DNA of 64,000 nt from positions 6,306,001-6,370,000 of the forward strand of contig NZ_CP064689.1 in the NCBI RefSeq assembly GCF_023100945.1, read 5' to 3'. The position numbers and the translations under genes are program-made. Position 1 is the stretch's first letter; each line of letters begins with the position of its first letter. The stretch is from Bradyrhizobium sp. 200 (lineage in GTDB: Bacteria > Pseudomonadota > Alphaproteobacteria > Rhizobiales > Xanthobacteraceae). Of the stretch, positions 46,297 through 55,110 are shown piece after piece. A model generated the notes under the pieces. It was given only the letters and a program-made list of their open reading frames with translations, was not told the DNA's origin and searched no databases.

Positions 46297-47283
46297 TTAG
46301 ACAATTTTTACCACGATTCGACCGCGGACCTGGCCGACGAGGATTTGGGCGCCGGCTTCGATGACTTGGTCAAGGCAAATTTCCTGAGTAATATCAGCTA
46401 GTTTTCCCTTGTTCAAGTCGCTGGCGAGACGATTCCAGGCAAGCTTGCGCTGCCCGATCGGGCACATCACGGAATCGATGCCCAGAAGGCACACTCCGCG
46501 CAAAATAAACGGCGCGACCGAGGACGGTAAATCCATGCCGGCCGCGAGGCCGCAGGCGGCAATGGCGCCGCCATATCTGGTCATCGACAGCAGGTTGGCG
46601 AGCGTGGTCGAGCCGACGCTGTCGACGCCGCCCGCCCAGCGCTCCTTCGCCAGCGGCTTGGCGGGTCCAGCGAGTTCTGCACGATCGATCACCTCGGCCG
46701 CGCCGAGGCCCTTGAGATAGTCGGCCTCCGACATCCGCCCGGTGGATGCGATGACGTGATAGCCGAGCTTTGAGAGCACGGCGATGGCGACCGAACCGAC
46801 GCCGCCGGCGGCGCCGGTCACCACGACAGGGCCGCTCGCCGGCGTCAGGCCGTGCTTCTCCAGCGCCAGCACCGACAGCATCGCGGTGTAGCCGGCGGTG
46901 CCGATCGCCATCGCTTCGCGCGTCGATATCCCGTCGGGCAGCCGTACCAGCCAGTCGCCCTTGACGCGTGCTTTTTCGGCGTAGGCACCGAGATGGGTCT
47001 CACCCATGCCCCAGCCGTTGCAGACGACCTTGTCGCCGGCCTTCCATTCCGGATGTGAGGATTGCGCGACGGTGCCGGCGAAATCGATGCCCGCAATCAT
47101 CGGGAAGCGCCGCACCACGGGCGCCTTGCCGGTGACGGCCAGGCCATCCTTGTAGTTCAGCGTCGACCACTCGACGGCGACGGTGACATCGCCGTCCATC
47201 AACTCGGCTTCGTCGAACTGCGTCAGCGCGGCGGCGGTACCCTTCTCCGCCTTGTCGATCCTGATGGCCTTGAACGTTCCCAC
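46297..47283 (-). CDS. Quinone oxidoreductase-like reductase, AcuI/YhdH type
   Basis: A 328-aa zinc-free medium-chain reductase. NADPH-binding motif [22 protein letters not shown] (about 151-172) and ASTGR, plus early [12 protein letters not shown] and the [15 protein letters not shown] stretch are as in AcuI/YhdH, which reduces acrylyl-CoA to propionyl-CoA. Start is GTG 47283 with GGGGAG 6 nt before. It follows the MFS gene after 44 bp on the same strand, so the two may be co-transcribed. Confidence 0.88.
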   Translation of the reverse strand: MGTFKAIRIDKAEKGTAAALTQFDEAELMDGDVTVAVEWSTLNYKDGLAVTGKAPVVRRFPMIAGIDFAGTVAQSSHPEWKAGDKVVCNGWGMGETHLGAYAEKARVKGDWLVRLPDGISTREAMAIGTAGYTAMLSVLALEKHGLTPASGPVVVTGAAGGVGSVAIAVLSKLGYHVIASTGRMSEADYLKGLGAAEVIDRAELAGPAKPLAKERWAGGVDSVGSTTLANLLSMTRYGGAIAACGLAAGMDLPSSVAPFILRGVCLLGIDSVMCPIGQRKLAWNRLASDLNKGKLADITQEICLDQVIEAGAQILVGQVRGRIVVKIV

Positions 47284-47327
47284 GGCAAACTCCCCGGACT
47301 TTTCCCTGCCCGGGAGTGTTTACCGCA

Positions 47328-48584
47328 TCAGGCGGGTTGTGCAACCGGGCGCGCGACCGGCTGTTCGACGATCGGCAGGTTGATCAGCGCCGACAGCACG
47401 CCGAACAAGATCGAAAGCCACCAGATCGGCGTGTAGGAACCGAACTGCTCGAACACCACACCGCCGAGCCAGACACCGAGGAAGCCGCCGACCTGATGGC
47501 TGACGAAGGCGAAGCCATACAGCGTGGCGAACCAGCGCGTGCCGAACATCAGCGCCACCAGCGCCGAGGTCGGCGGCACCGTCGAGAGCCAGGTCAGGCC
47601 GGTCGCGGCGCCGAACACGATCGCCGAGAAGGTGGTGATCGGAAACGAGATGAACGCCATGATCGACAGCGCGCGAGCGAAGTAGATAAGCGAGAGAATA
47701 TAGCGCTTCGGATATTTGTTCTGCAGCCAGCCGACGCTGAGCGATCCGATGATGTTGAACAGACCGATGGCCGCGACGACCCAGCCGCCGGTCTGCGCCG
47801 AGACGCCGCGATCGGCGAGATAGGCCGGCAGATGCACCGTGATGAAGGCGAGCTGGAAGCCACAGGTGAAGAAGCCGAGCACCAGCAATACGTAGGAGCG
47901 ATGGCCGAACGCCTCCGCCAGCGCCGTCTTGAACGATTGCTGGTCCGCGGCGGGAACGTTCGACGAGGACGTCGCCGCCGGCGGTGTCGCGATCGCAAGC
48001 GACAGCGGCACGATCAGGAGCATCAGAAGAGCGAACACCGTCAGCGCCGCCTGCCAACCGAAATTGTCGATCATCGCGACGCCGAACGGCGCAAACAGGA
48101 ATTGCCCGAACGAGCCGGCCGCGGTTCCGGCGCCGAGCGCAAAGCCGCGCCGCTCGGGCGGCAGCAGCTTGCTGAACGCCGACAGCACCAGGTTGAACGA
48201 ACAGCCGGATAGCCCGAAGCCGATCAGGACGCCGGCGCCGAGATCGAGCGAGAGCGGCGCCGTGGAATAACGCATCAACAAGAGACCGCCGGCATAAAGC
48301 AGCGCGCCGACGATCATCACGCGCAGGATACCGAAACGATCGGCGATGGCGCCCGCGATCGGCTGGCCAAGACCCCACAACAGGTTCTGCAGCGCCAGCG
48401 CGAGGCCGAACACGTCGCGTCCCCAGGCGAATTCGCGGCTCATCGGCTGGACGAAAAAGCCGAGGCTCGAGCGCGGCCCGAAGCTGAGCAGCGCGATCAA
48501 GCATCCGCAGATGATGATCACCAGCGGCGTCCGCCAGGTGCCAAGGCCGGAAGATGGACGGAGGTCGCCGGTCGTTACAGCCAT
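47328..48584 (-). CDS. MFS transporter (monocarboxylate/oxalate-formate-like)
   Basis: A 418-aa major facilitator with 12 hydrophobic segments. FGPRSSLGFFVQPMSREFAW after helix 1 and GPIADRFG-like GAIADRFGILRVM after helix 2 fit the monocarboxylate porter/oxalate-formate group. Substrate unknown; the neighbouring acrylyl-CoA reductase-like gene suggests a small organic acid. Confidence 0.85.
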   Translation of the reverse strand: MAVTTGDLRPSSGLGTWRTPLVIIICGCLIALLSFGPRSSLGFFVQPMSREFAWGRDVFGLALALQNLLWGLGQPIAGAIADRFGILRVMIVGALLYAGGLLLMRYSTAPLSLDLGAGVLIGFGLSGCSFNLVLSAFSKLLPPERRGFALGAGTAAGSFGQFLFAPFGVAMIDNFGWQAALTVFALLMLLIVPLSLAIATPPAATSSSNVPAADQQSFKTALAEAFGHRSYVLLVLGFFTCGFQLAFITVHLPAYLADRGVSAQTGGWVVAAIGLFNIIGSLSVGWLQNKYPKRYILSLIYFARALSIMAFISFPITTFSAIVFGAATGLTWLSTVPPTSALVALMFGTRWFATLYGFAFVSHQVGGFLGVWLGGVVFEQFGSYTPIWWLSILFGVLSALINLPIVEQPVARPVAQPA

Positions 48585-48720
48585 GTCAAACCCCAGAAGG
48601 CCAATCGAATGCGCCAGGGGGACTTAATGCATTTGCATGAAAATCCCAAGGGGAGCGATGCAAAAATTCTCGCTGCAGGGCAGCCCTGCAAAATCGGCGA
48701 GTGCAATCAGAACAATTCAG

Positions 48721-48814
48721 CGCGTAGCCCGGATGGAGCGAAGCGCAATCCGGGACGGTCTCAAACGCTGATCAAGCGGCCCCGGATTGCGCTTCGCTCC
48801 ATCCGGGCTACGCG
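48721..48814. repeat. Perfect 34-bp inverted repeat
   Basis: The arm beginning CGCGTAGCCCGGATGGAGCG (48721-48754) is repeated without any mismatch in inverted form at 48781-48814, with a 26-nt spacer. It lies between the SleB-like gene and the MFS gene. The perfect match implies recent activity or constraint. The TAGCCCGGATGGAGCGAAGC type is a common rhizobial intergenic repeat in my general knowledge. Confidence 0.9.
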
Positions 48815-48822
48815 AGGCATCG

Positions 48823-50286
48823 CTACCGTTTCGCGCTGGCTTGCTCGGCCGAGCTTTGTGCGGCTTCGGCGAGCTTGGCGGAGATCGCCGCGGTCTCGGC
48901 CTGGCTTCCCCAGCTCGGCGCGTCGCTGCCGTTGCCCCATGCGCGGGGCCGGTAGAAGGTGTGCACGCCGGTCTTGTACATCTTCTTCATTTCATTGGCC
49001 CAGGACGGACGCACCCAATAGGCGTGGTAGTGCGTCGACTTGTCGACTTCCGGCAGCCAGAGCTGGCCGTCGAGCATCGCTTTGGCGATCTTCTGCGCGC
49101 GTTCCCACATGTCGGGTTCGCGAATGACGTCCTTGTTGTTGTCGCAGGCGAAGGTGAACTGGCAGGCCAGATGGCGGTGCTTGTTCTGGTAGACCACGCC
49201 GCACACGGTTTCGGGATATTTGCCGGAGAAGGCGCGGTTCAGCACCACCTGCGCCACCGCGATCTGGCCCCGCACCGCCTCGCCGCGGGCTTCGAAATAG
49301 ACCGCCTCGGCCAGGCACTTCTCCGACTTGGCACGCGATTTTTCGTCGAACAGGCCGAGACGCTCGGCGGGCGTCTTGGCGCGCTGGTTGTCGGAATTGA
49401 CCTCGCCCTTCGGCGCAACGCTCTCGCCCATCTCGCCGGCCCGCACCGGACCGTCGGCGTCGACCGGCAGCGAGGCCATCACCTTCATGTCGGGATCGGC
49501 AACAGCGCCCGGCATCACGATGACAGGCTCTTCCCCGGGCTGCCAGCGCTCCATGCTCTCGGGCGAACCGAGCGACGAACCAAAGAACAAGCTCGAAGTC
49601 TTGAAGGAGAAACCGTCGCGCGGCGGCGCAGGCGTGCGCGCGGCCTCACGCGTTTGCGGAACAATCTTGAGACCGTCCTGAGGTCTGGTTTCGAGCGACA
49701 GCGACGTGTCGTATTGCGCCAGCGGCGGCGCGCTAAGCGCGGCCTGCAGCTCGGGATCGAGCGGCGCGCGCTCGACGGACGGCGCCGTCTCCGCGGTCTT
49801 GGCGCCCTTTACCGATGTATTCGATGTCGCGGGATCCTCAGCCGCCGGCGCGCGCCCGGCGGGGCTTGCGGTTTCCGCCGGCGGCGGCGTCACGATGAGG
49901 CGATCGCCTTTCAGCGTGCGGTCGACCTTGGGAAAATCGGCGGCGTGATAACGCGGCGGCGGAGCTATGAGCGGATTGCGCGTCACGGATCCCGTGATGT
50001 CGATGCCTTGATTGTCGAGGCTGGCCAGCCGGTAGGTCGCGGTTTGCGGCGAGGAGGTTCCGATCGGACGGCCGAAAGAGAACGTCGCGACCTGGATGGT
50101 GCCGGTGGAGGAGAACACCCTATTCTGCCAACGCTCGGCGACGCCGGGCTGGCGCGCCAGCAGCGAAGCGATATCCTGATATCCGATCTCGGTCGGCATC
50201 AAAGCGAAGACGCAGAGACCGAGGCCGAAGGACGCGAACCGCGCGCCCTTCGGCTGGTTACGCAACACAAACATCGATACGCTCAC
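48823..50286 (-). CDS. Cell wall hydrolase, SleB family
   Basis: A 487-aa protein. An N-terminal hydrophobic segment (FASFGLGLCVFALMP, about 17-31) anchors or exports it; a long low-complexity middle (about 90-330) leads to a C-terminal SleB-type domain (about 340-470) with CLAEAVYFEARGE, GQIAVAQVVLNRAFSGKYP, TVCGVVYQN, and STHYHAYWVRPSW. The EARGE glutamate is the likely catalytic acid. Despite the spore-protein name, such domains in alphaproteobacteria act on peptidoglycan of growing cells. Confidence 0.88.
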   Translation of the reverse strand: MSVSMFVLRNQPKGARFASFGLGLCVFALMPTEIGYQDIASLLARQPGVAERWQNRVFSSTGTIQVATFSFGRPIGTSSPQTATYRLASLDNQGIDITGSVTRNPLIAPPPRYHAADFPKVDRTLKGDRLIVTPPPAETASPAGRAPAAEDPATSNTSVKGAKTAETAPSVERAPLDPELQAALSAPPLAQYDTSLSLETRPQDGLKIVPQTREAARTPAPPRDGFSFKTSSLFFGSSLGSPESMERWQPGEEPVIVMPGAVADPDMKVMASLPVDADGPVRAGEMGESVAPKGEVNSDNQRAKTPAERLGLFDEKSRAKSEKCLAEAVYFEARGEAVRGQIAVAQVVLNRAFSGKYPETVCGVVYQNKHRHLACQFTFACDNNKDVIREPDMWERAQKIAKAMLDGQLWLPEVDKSTHYHAYWVRPSWANEMKKMYKTGVHTFYRPRAWGNGSDAPSWGSQAETAAISAKLAEAAQSSAEQASAKR

Positions 50287-50541
50287 GCAACGCTTACAAG
50301 GGTCGAACGTCAGTACATCCGTGCAATTCGACCTTTTTTGTTGGTATCGAATTTAGGTTGCCGGGGAGTTAATCGGCGTGGCGTGCGTGCTACACGCAAG
50401 ATTTCGCGCGATTTTCGCGGATCGCATCGAAGACGTTGGTAAACGGCCACTCGATGAAAGTGGTAAATATCCCGTCAACGAAGATGATGAAGAAATTGCT
50501 GCGTCGTGTGACGACTGGAACTCATGATCGCGACATCGCGC

Positions 50542-50622
50542 TGTCATTCCGGGGCGATGCAAAGCATCGAACCCGGAATCTCGAGATTCCGGGTCTGGTC
50601 CTTCGGACCATCCCGGAATGAC
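50542..50622. repeat. Palindromic intergenic repeat (GTCATTCCGGG family)
   Basis: Outer arms GTCATTCCGGG and CCCGGAATGAC enclose two inner hairpins (CGATGCAAAGCATCG, and CCCGGAATCTCGAGATTCCGGG). Such compound palindromes with CCCGGAATCTCGAGATTCCG cores are typical multicopy elements of Bradyrhizobium in my general knowledge. Confidence 0.75.
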
Positions 50623-50638
50623 GCCTCGCGTTATGTGC

Positions 50639-50669
50639 AAAAGAAAATGGCCGGGAAAATCCCGGCCAT
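50639..50669 (-). terminator. Intrinsic terminator of pyruvate phosphate dikinase gene
   Basis: On the minus strand ATGGCCGGGA pairs with TCCCGGCCAT (50647-50656 and 50660-50669), followed by TTTCTTTT, 25 nt after the stop codon. Confidence 0.8.
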
Positions 50670-50693
50670 TCCAATCTCTCTGGCTGCCGTGGC

Positions 50694-53558
50694 TTACGCC
50701 TGGCTCGCAACCGTCTTGCCGAGCGCAGCCTGCGCCGCGGCGAGACGGGCGATCGGCACGCGGTAGGGCGAGCACGAGACGTAGTCGAGCCCGATCTCGT
50801 GGCAGAACGCCACCGAGGCGGGATCGCCACCATGCTCGCCGCAAATGCCGACCTTGAGATCGGGCCGGACCTTGCGGCCGCGGGCGACGCCGATCTTCAC
50901 CAGTTCGCCGACGCCATCGCGATCGACCGAGATGAACGGATCGATTTCCAGGATCCCCTTGCTGACATAGGTGCCGAGGAAGCTTGCGGCGTCGTCACGG
51001 CTGATGCCGTAGGTGGTCTGTGTCAGGTCGTTGGTGCCGAACGAGAAGAACTCAGCGGTCTGCGCCACGTCGCCGGCCATCAGGCACGCGCGCGGCAACT
51101 CGATCATCGTACCAACCTGATAGGTGAGCTTCTTGCCGGTCTCCTTCATCACCGACTGCGCGGTGGCGTCGATGCGCGCCTTGACCAGGTCGAACTCGGC
51201 CTTGGTCGCGATCAGCGGCACCATCACCTCGAGGCCAACGGCCTTGCCGGTGCGCTTCTCGGCTTCGACCGCCGCTTCGAAGATCGCGCGCGCCTGCATC
51301 TCGGCGATTTCAGGATAGGCGATCGCGAGGCGGCAGCCGCGGAAGCCGAGCATCGGATTGAACTCGGCAAGATCGCGGGCGCGATCGGCGAGCTTGCGCG
51401 GATCGGTGTTCATCGCGCGCGCGACCTCCTCGATCTCGTGCTGGGTGTGCGGCAGGAACTCGTGCAGCGGCGGATCGAGCAGGCGGATCGTGACCGGCAG
51501 CCCCTTCATGATCTCGAACAGCTCGACGAAATCGGCGCGCTGCATCGGCAGCAGCTTCGACAATGCCGCGCGGCGCGACTGTTCGTCCTCGGAAAGGATC
51601 ATCTCGCGCACGGTGCGGATGCGGGTTTCCTCGAAGAACATGTGCTCGGTGCGGCACAGTCCGATGCCCTCGCCGCCAAATTTGATCGCGGTGCGCGCAT
51701 CTTCCGGCGTGTCGGCATTCACGCGAACGCCGAGCTTGCGAACCTGATCGGCCCAGCCCATCAGCGTGCCGAATTCACCCGACAGTTTCGGCTCGATCAT
51801 CGGCATCCGGCCGGCCAGCACCTGGCCGAGCGAGCCGTCGATGGTGATGACGTCGCCGGTCTTGAAGGTACGCGAGCCGACGCTCATGGTGCCGCGGCCG
51901 TAATCGACGCGGATGGCGCCGCAGCCGGAGACGCAGGGCTTGCCCATGCCGCGCGCCACCACGGCGGCGTGCGAGGTCATGCCGCCGCGAGTGGTGAGAA
52001 TGCCTTCGGCCGCGTGCATGCCGTGAATGTCTTCCGGGCTGGTTTCGACCCGCACCAGGATGACGTTGCGGCCGTCGGCCTGCAGCTTGGCGGCTTCGTC
52101 GGACGAGAACACGATCTCGCCCGATGCGGCGCCCGGCGATGCCGGCAGGCCCGTCGCGATCACGTCGCGCTTGGCGGCGGGATCGATGGTCGGATGCAGC
52201 AATTGATCCAGCGAAGCCGGGTCGATCCGCATCACCGCATCCTTTTTCGAGATCAGCCCTTCATTGGCGAGCTCGACCGCGATGCGCAGCGCGGCTTTCG
52301 CCGTGCGCTTGCCGCCGCGGGTCTGCAGCATCCACAACTTGCCCTGCTCGACCGTGAACTCCATGTCCTGCATGTCGCGGTAGTGCTTTTCGAGCAGCGT
52401 GTAGAACCGCGTCAGCTCCTTGAACGCCTCCGGCATCGCGCTTTCCATCGACGGCTTGTCGGAACCGGATTCCTGCCGCGCTTCCTCGGTGATGTCCTGC
52501 GGCGTGCGGATGCCCGCCACCACGTCCTCACCCTGCGCATTGATCAGGAATTCGCCGTAGAGCTTGCTCTCGCCGGTGGAGGGATTGCGCGTGAACGCGA
52601 CGCCGGTCGCGGACGTCTCGCCCATATTGCCGAACACCATGGCCTGCACGTTGACGGCGGTGCCCCAGGATTCCGGGATGTCGTGCAGGCGGCGGTAGGT
52701 GACCGCACGCGCATTCATCCAGGATGAGAACACCGCGCCGATCGCGCCCCACAATTGCTCGTGCGGATCCTGCGGAAAATCCTTGCCGGTCTCGCGCGCC
52801 ACGGCTTCCTTGTACTTGCCGACCAGTTCGACCCAGTCGTCGCCGGAGAGATCGGTGTCGAGCGTATAGCCCTGGCCGTCCTTGAAGGTGTCGAGGATGT
52901 CTTCGAAGTGATGATGCTCGAAGCCGAGCACCACGTCCGAATACATCGTGATGAAGCGGCGATAGCTGTCATAGGCGAAGCGGCGATCGCCGGAGAGCTC
53001 GGCGAGCGCTTCGACCGTCTTGTCGTTGAGGCCGAGATTGAGCACGGTGTCCATCATGCCCGGCATCGAGGCGCGGCCGCCGGAGCGGACCGACACCAGA
53101 AGCGGATTCTTCGAATCGCCGAACGTCTTGCCGGTCAGCTTGCCGACATGATCGAGCGCCTTCTCGACCTGCGTCTTCAGTGCGGCGGGATAGGATTTGT
53201 CGTGCGCGTAGAAATAGGTGCAGACCGATGTCGGAATGGTGAACCCCGGAGGCACCGGCAAACCGAGATTGGCCATCTCGGCGAGGTTGGCGCCCTTGCC
53301 GCCCAGCAGATCGCGCAGGCCCGCTTTGCCCTCCGCCTTGCCGTCACCGAAGGTATAGACCCACTTGCCGGATTTTACCGCTTCCGCCGCAGGCTTGCCG
53401 GCCGCCGACTTCTTGGCGGGCTTGGCAACCGGCTTGGTCGGCGCCTTCTTCAGCGCCTTGCGGGCAGCCGGAGCGGCAGCGACCTTTCGGGCCGAAGACT
53501 TTGATTTCGCTGCAGATTTCGTTGCAGCCTTCTTGGACTTCGCGACGGCTTTGGCCAT
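50694..53558 (-). CDS. ppdK: Pyruvate, phosphate dikinase with basic N-terminal extension
   Basis: A 954-aa enzyme that interconverts pyruvate + ATP + phosphate and phosphoenolpyruvate + AMP + pyrophosphate. The usual start KWVYTFGDGKAEG appears at residue 65. Before it lies a 64-residue tail almost free of acidic residues, rich in Lys, Ala, Ser and Pro, like histone H1 or a bacterial nucleoid tail. The phospho-carrier His530 lies in TRGGMTSHAAVVARG, and the C-terminal barrel ends with CGEHGGDP and SCSPYRVPIARLAAAQ. ATG 53558 has GTTGGA just upstream; an extra TTG lies three codons earlier. Confidence 0.95.
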   Translation of the reverse strand: MAKAVAKSKKAATKSAAKSKSSARKVAAAPAARKALKKAPTKPVAKPAKKSAAGKPAAEAVKSGKWVYTFGDGKAEGKAGLRDLLGGKGANLAEMANLGLPVPPGFTIPTSVCTYFYAHDKSYPAALKTQVEKALDHVGKLTGKTFGDSKNPLLVSVRSGGRASMPGMMDTVLNLGLNDKTVEALAELSGDRRFAYDSYRRFITMYSDVVLGFEHHHFEDILDTFKDGQGYTLDTDLSGDDWVELVGKYKEAVARETGKDFPQDPHEQLWGAIGAVFSSWMNARAVTYRRLHDIPESWGTAVNVQAMVFGNMGETSATGVAFTRNPSTGESKLYGEFLINAQGEDVVAGIRTPQDITEEARQESGSDKPSMESAMPEAFKELTRFYTLLEKHYRDMQDMEFTVEQGKLWMLQTRGGKRTAKAALRIAVELANEGLISKKDAVMRIDPASLDQLLHPTIDPAAKRDVIATGLPASPGAASGEIVFSSDEAAKLQADGRNVILVRVETSPEDIHGMHAAEGILTTRGGMTSHAAVVARGMGKPCVSGCGAIRVDYGRGTMSVGSRTFKTGDVITIDGSLGQVLAGRMPMIEPKLSGEFGTLMGWADQVRKLGVRVNADTPEDARTAIKFGGEGIGLCRTEHMFFEETRIRTVREMILSEDEQSRRAALSKLLPMQRADFVELFEIMKGLPVTIRLLDPPLHEFLPHTQHEIEEVARAMNTDPRKLADRARDLAEFNPMLGFRGCRLAIAYPEIAEMQARAIFEAAVEAEKRTGKAVGLEVMVPLIATKAEFDLVKARIDATAQSVMKETGKKLTYQVGTMIELPRACLMAGDVAQTAEFFSFGTNDLTQTTYGISRDDAASFLGTYVSKGILEIDPFISVDRDGVGELVKIGVARGRKVRPDLKVGICGEHGGDPASVAFCHEIGLDYVSCSPYRVPIARLAAAQAALGKTVASQA

Positions 53559-53646
53559 GGATTCCAACTATCCGAAAAAGGGGAGAAAGATGCGCCTTAC
53601 ACCATTTTGAGGGGTTCCGCGCAAGCCGCGAAACCGCTTTCCCGCG

Positions 53647-53802
53647 CTAGAACCGAAACATCCTGAACACGCCGAGACCGATCAGCCCGACGAAGATCAG
53701 GTAGATGGCGACGATGTAGTTGAGTAGCCGCGGCATGATCAGGATAAAAATCCCCGCGAGAAGGGCGACGATCGCAGGGACGTGCGCAGCGGTGATGGTC
53801 AT
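53647..53802 (-). CDS. DUF3096 family small membrane protein
   Basis: A 51-aa protein: MTITAAHVPAIVALLAGIFI and then LIMPRLLNYIVAIYLIFVGL, i.e. two short membrane helices joined by an MPRLLNY loop, diagnostic of DUF3096. GGAGA lies 6-7 nt before the start at 53800-53802. Function unknown. It lies 88 bp upstream of the dikinase gene on the same strand and could share a transcript. Confidence 0.8.
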   Translation of the reverse strand: MTITAAHVPAIVALLAGIFILIMPRLLNYIVAIYLIFVGLIGLGVFRMFRF

Positions 53803-54036
53803 TGAAATCTCCGGCTGATGGGTGGGGATCGAATCGAGGGCCGCAACTTAACCGCTGGCGCGGTTTCGGAATAGCAAGACGCCCACCACTTCAACGGGTT
53901 CCAGGCTTCGCAACAATTCCCCAGAAATGCCGCGTATGAGGCCGCGTTTTTGCCGGAACAATGCCGTACGAGATGAATTGGCCCGCATTGTGCGTGCTGG
54001 CGAAAGCCGGCGCCTCTTCTCGCGAAGGAGTTGACC

Positions 54037-54399
54037 ATGCGGAACAGAGCACTTGCCATTGCAGCGATCGCCGGCACGATGGCTGCCCCGATCGCGGCAC
54101 AGGCGCAGACCACGATCACCACCGGCACCGCCGGCGGCGGCACCGTCGTCATCGGCGAACACGAAGGCATCGCTGCCGACCAGCGGCCGGCCTTCCGCGA
54201 ATACATCGTGCGTGAGCGCGTGCCGAACTACACGATTTCCGAGCGTGTGACGGTTGGCGCCGTGCTGCCGGAAACCGGCGTGACCTATTACGACGTGCCG
54301 CAATCGTTCGGCATGACGCCCTATCGCTACACCGTGGTGAACGGCCAGACGATACTGGTCGAACCGCGTTCGCGTCGCATCGTTCAGGTGGTCGATTGA
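54037..54399 (+). CDS. DUF1236 family exported protein
   Basis: A 120-aa protein with signal peptide MRNRALAIAAIAGTMAAPIA and cleavage after AQA, a Gly/Thr-rich linker (TTITTGTAGGGTVV), and the DUF1236 core: YIVRERVPNYTISERVTVGA, LPETGVTYYDVP, YRYTVVNGQTILVEPRSRRIVQVV. AAGGAG lies 7 nt before ATG 54037. Periplasmic; function unknown. A strong terminator follows. Confidence 0.85.
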   Translation: MRNRALAIAAIAGTMAAPIAAQAQTTITTGTAGGGTVVIGEHEGIAADQRPAFREYIVRERVPNYTISERVTVGAVLPETGVTYYDVPQSFGMTPYRYTVVNGQTILVEPRSRRIVQVVD

Positions 54400-54470
54400 C
54401 CTCAGTAGCCTGAACGATAGGTCCGGGCGCCGCGCAAGCGGATGTGCGCGAGATACGACCGGACAAGAAG

Positions 54471-54505
54471 CCCCGCCCGGTGTCCCCCCCGGGCGGGGTT
54501 TTCTT
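54471..54505 (+). terminator. Intrinsic terminator after the DUF1236 gene
   Basis: CCCCGCCCGG (54471-54480) pairs perfectly with CCGGGCGGGG (54489-54498), followed by TTTTCTTT. It ends at the convergent methyltransferase gene and may help stop that transcript too. Confidence 0.85.
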
Positions 54506-55107
54506 TATTCCCTGATTTCCAGTCCCGGCTTCTTCACCACGAGGCGGTGAATCTTCTTCCCCGACGAGGCGCTGACGACCTCTTCGTCGAGCAATATCGT
54601 CGCGCCCTTCAGTTCCGCCAGCACCACCGCCGGATCGAACGCCACATAAAGCCGTCCCTGCGGATCGCGCTGATCGGCGCCCTCGGTGACGCGCCAGCTC
54701 AGATAGAGAATGCCGCTGGGCTTGACGATATCGAACAGGCGGCGGGCCGATGCCGCAATCTCCTTGCGGTCGAGATGCATGATCACGGTTTCGCACAGGA
54801 CGTTATCGAACGTACCGATGCCGCGCAGATCGGGCAATTCGGCGTGCGCGAATTTGAAGGAAGGATATCGCCGGCGCGCCTCGTTGAGCAGGCCTTCCGA
54901 GGCATCGAAGCCCATGGCCGAAAAGCCGTTCGCGTGGAGCCAGGCGACCTCGCGGCCGCAGCCGCAGCCGATATCGGCCGAATTGCCGCCGCGCACGAAA
55001 AACCGCTCGACGATTTCCTGCAGGTCGACGGGCGCCGGCTGACCCTGCCAGTCCTTCGCGAACGCCGCCGCATCCGAGTCATAAGCGGCGAGCGTCTGAC
55101 GATCCAT
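54505..55107 (-). CDS. Class I SAM-dependent methyltransferase
   Basis: A 200-aa protein with motif I NSADIGCGCGREVAWL (about 38-53), FDASEGLL and motif III region; FDNVLCETVIMHL resembles the acidic post-I block of small-molecule methyltransferases. Starts three bases after the glyS stop with AAGG upstream, so it is co-transcribed with glyQ-glyS. Substrate unknown. It is compact and has no extra domain. Confidence 0.82.
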   Translation of the reverse strand: MDRQTLAAYDSDAAAFAKDWQGQPAPVDLQEIVERFFVRGGNSADIGCGCGREVAWLHANGFSAMGFDASEGLLNEARRRYPSFKFAHAELPDLRGIGTFDNVLCETVIMHLDRKEIAASARRLFDIVKPSGILYLSWRVTEGADQRDPQGRLYVAFDPAVVLAELKGATILLDEEVVSASSGKKIHRLVVKKPGLEIRE

Positions 55108-55110
55108 GTT

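Larger units (their letters stand above)
50287..50693. other. Gap between cell wall hydrolase and pyruvate phosphate dikinase genes
   Basis: About 400 bp with the promoter region of the SleB-like gene, a palindromic repeat at 50542-50622 and the dikinase terminator at 50639-50669. No gene seen. Confidence 0.5.
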
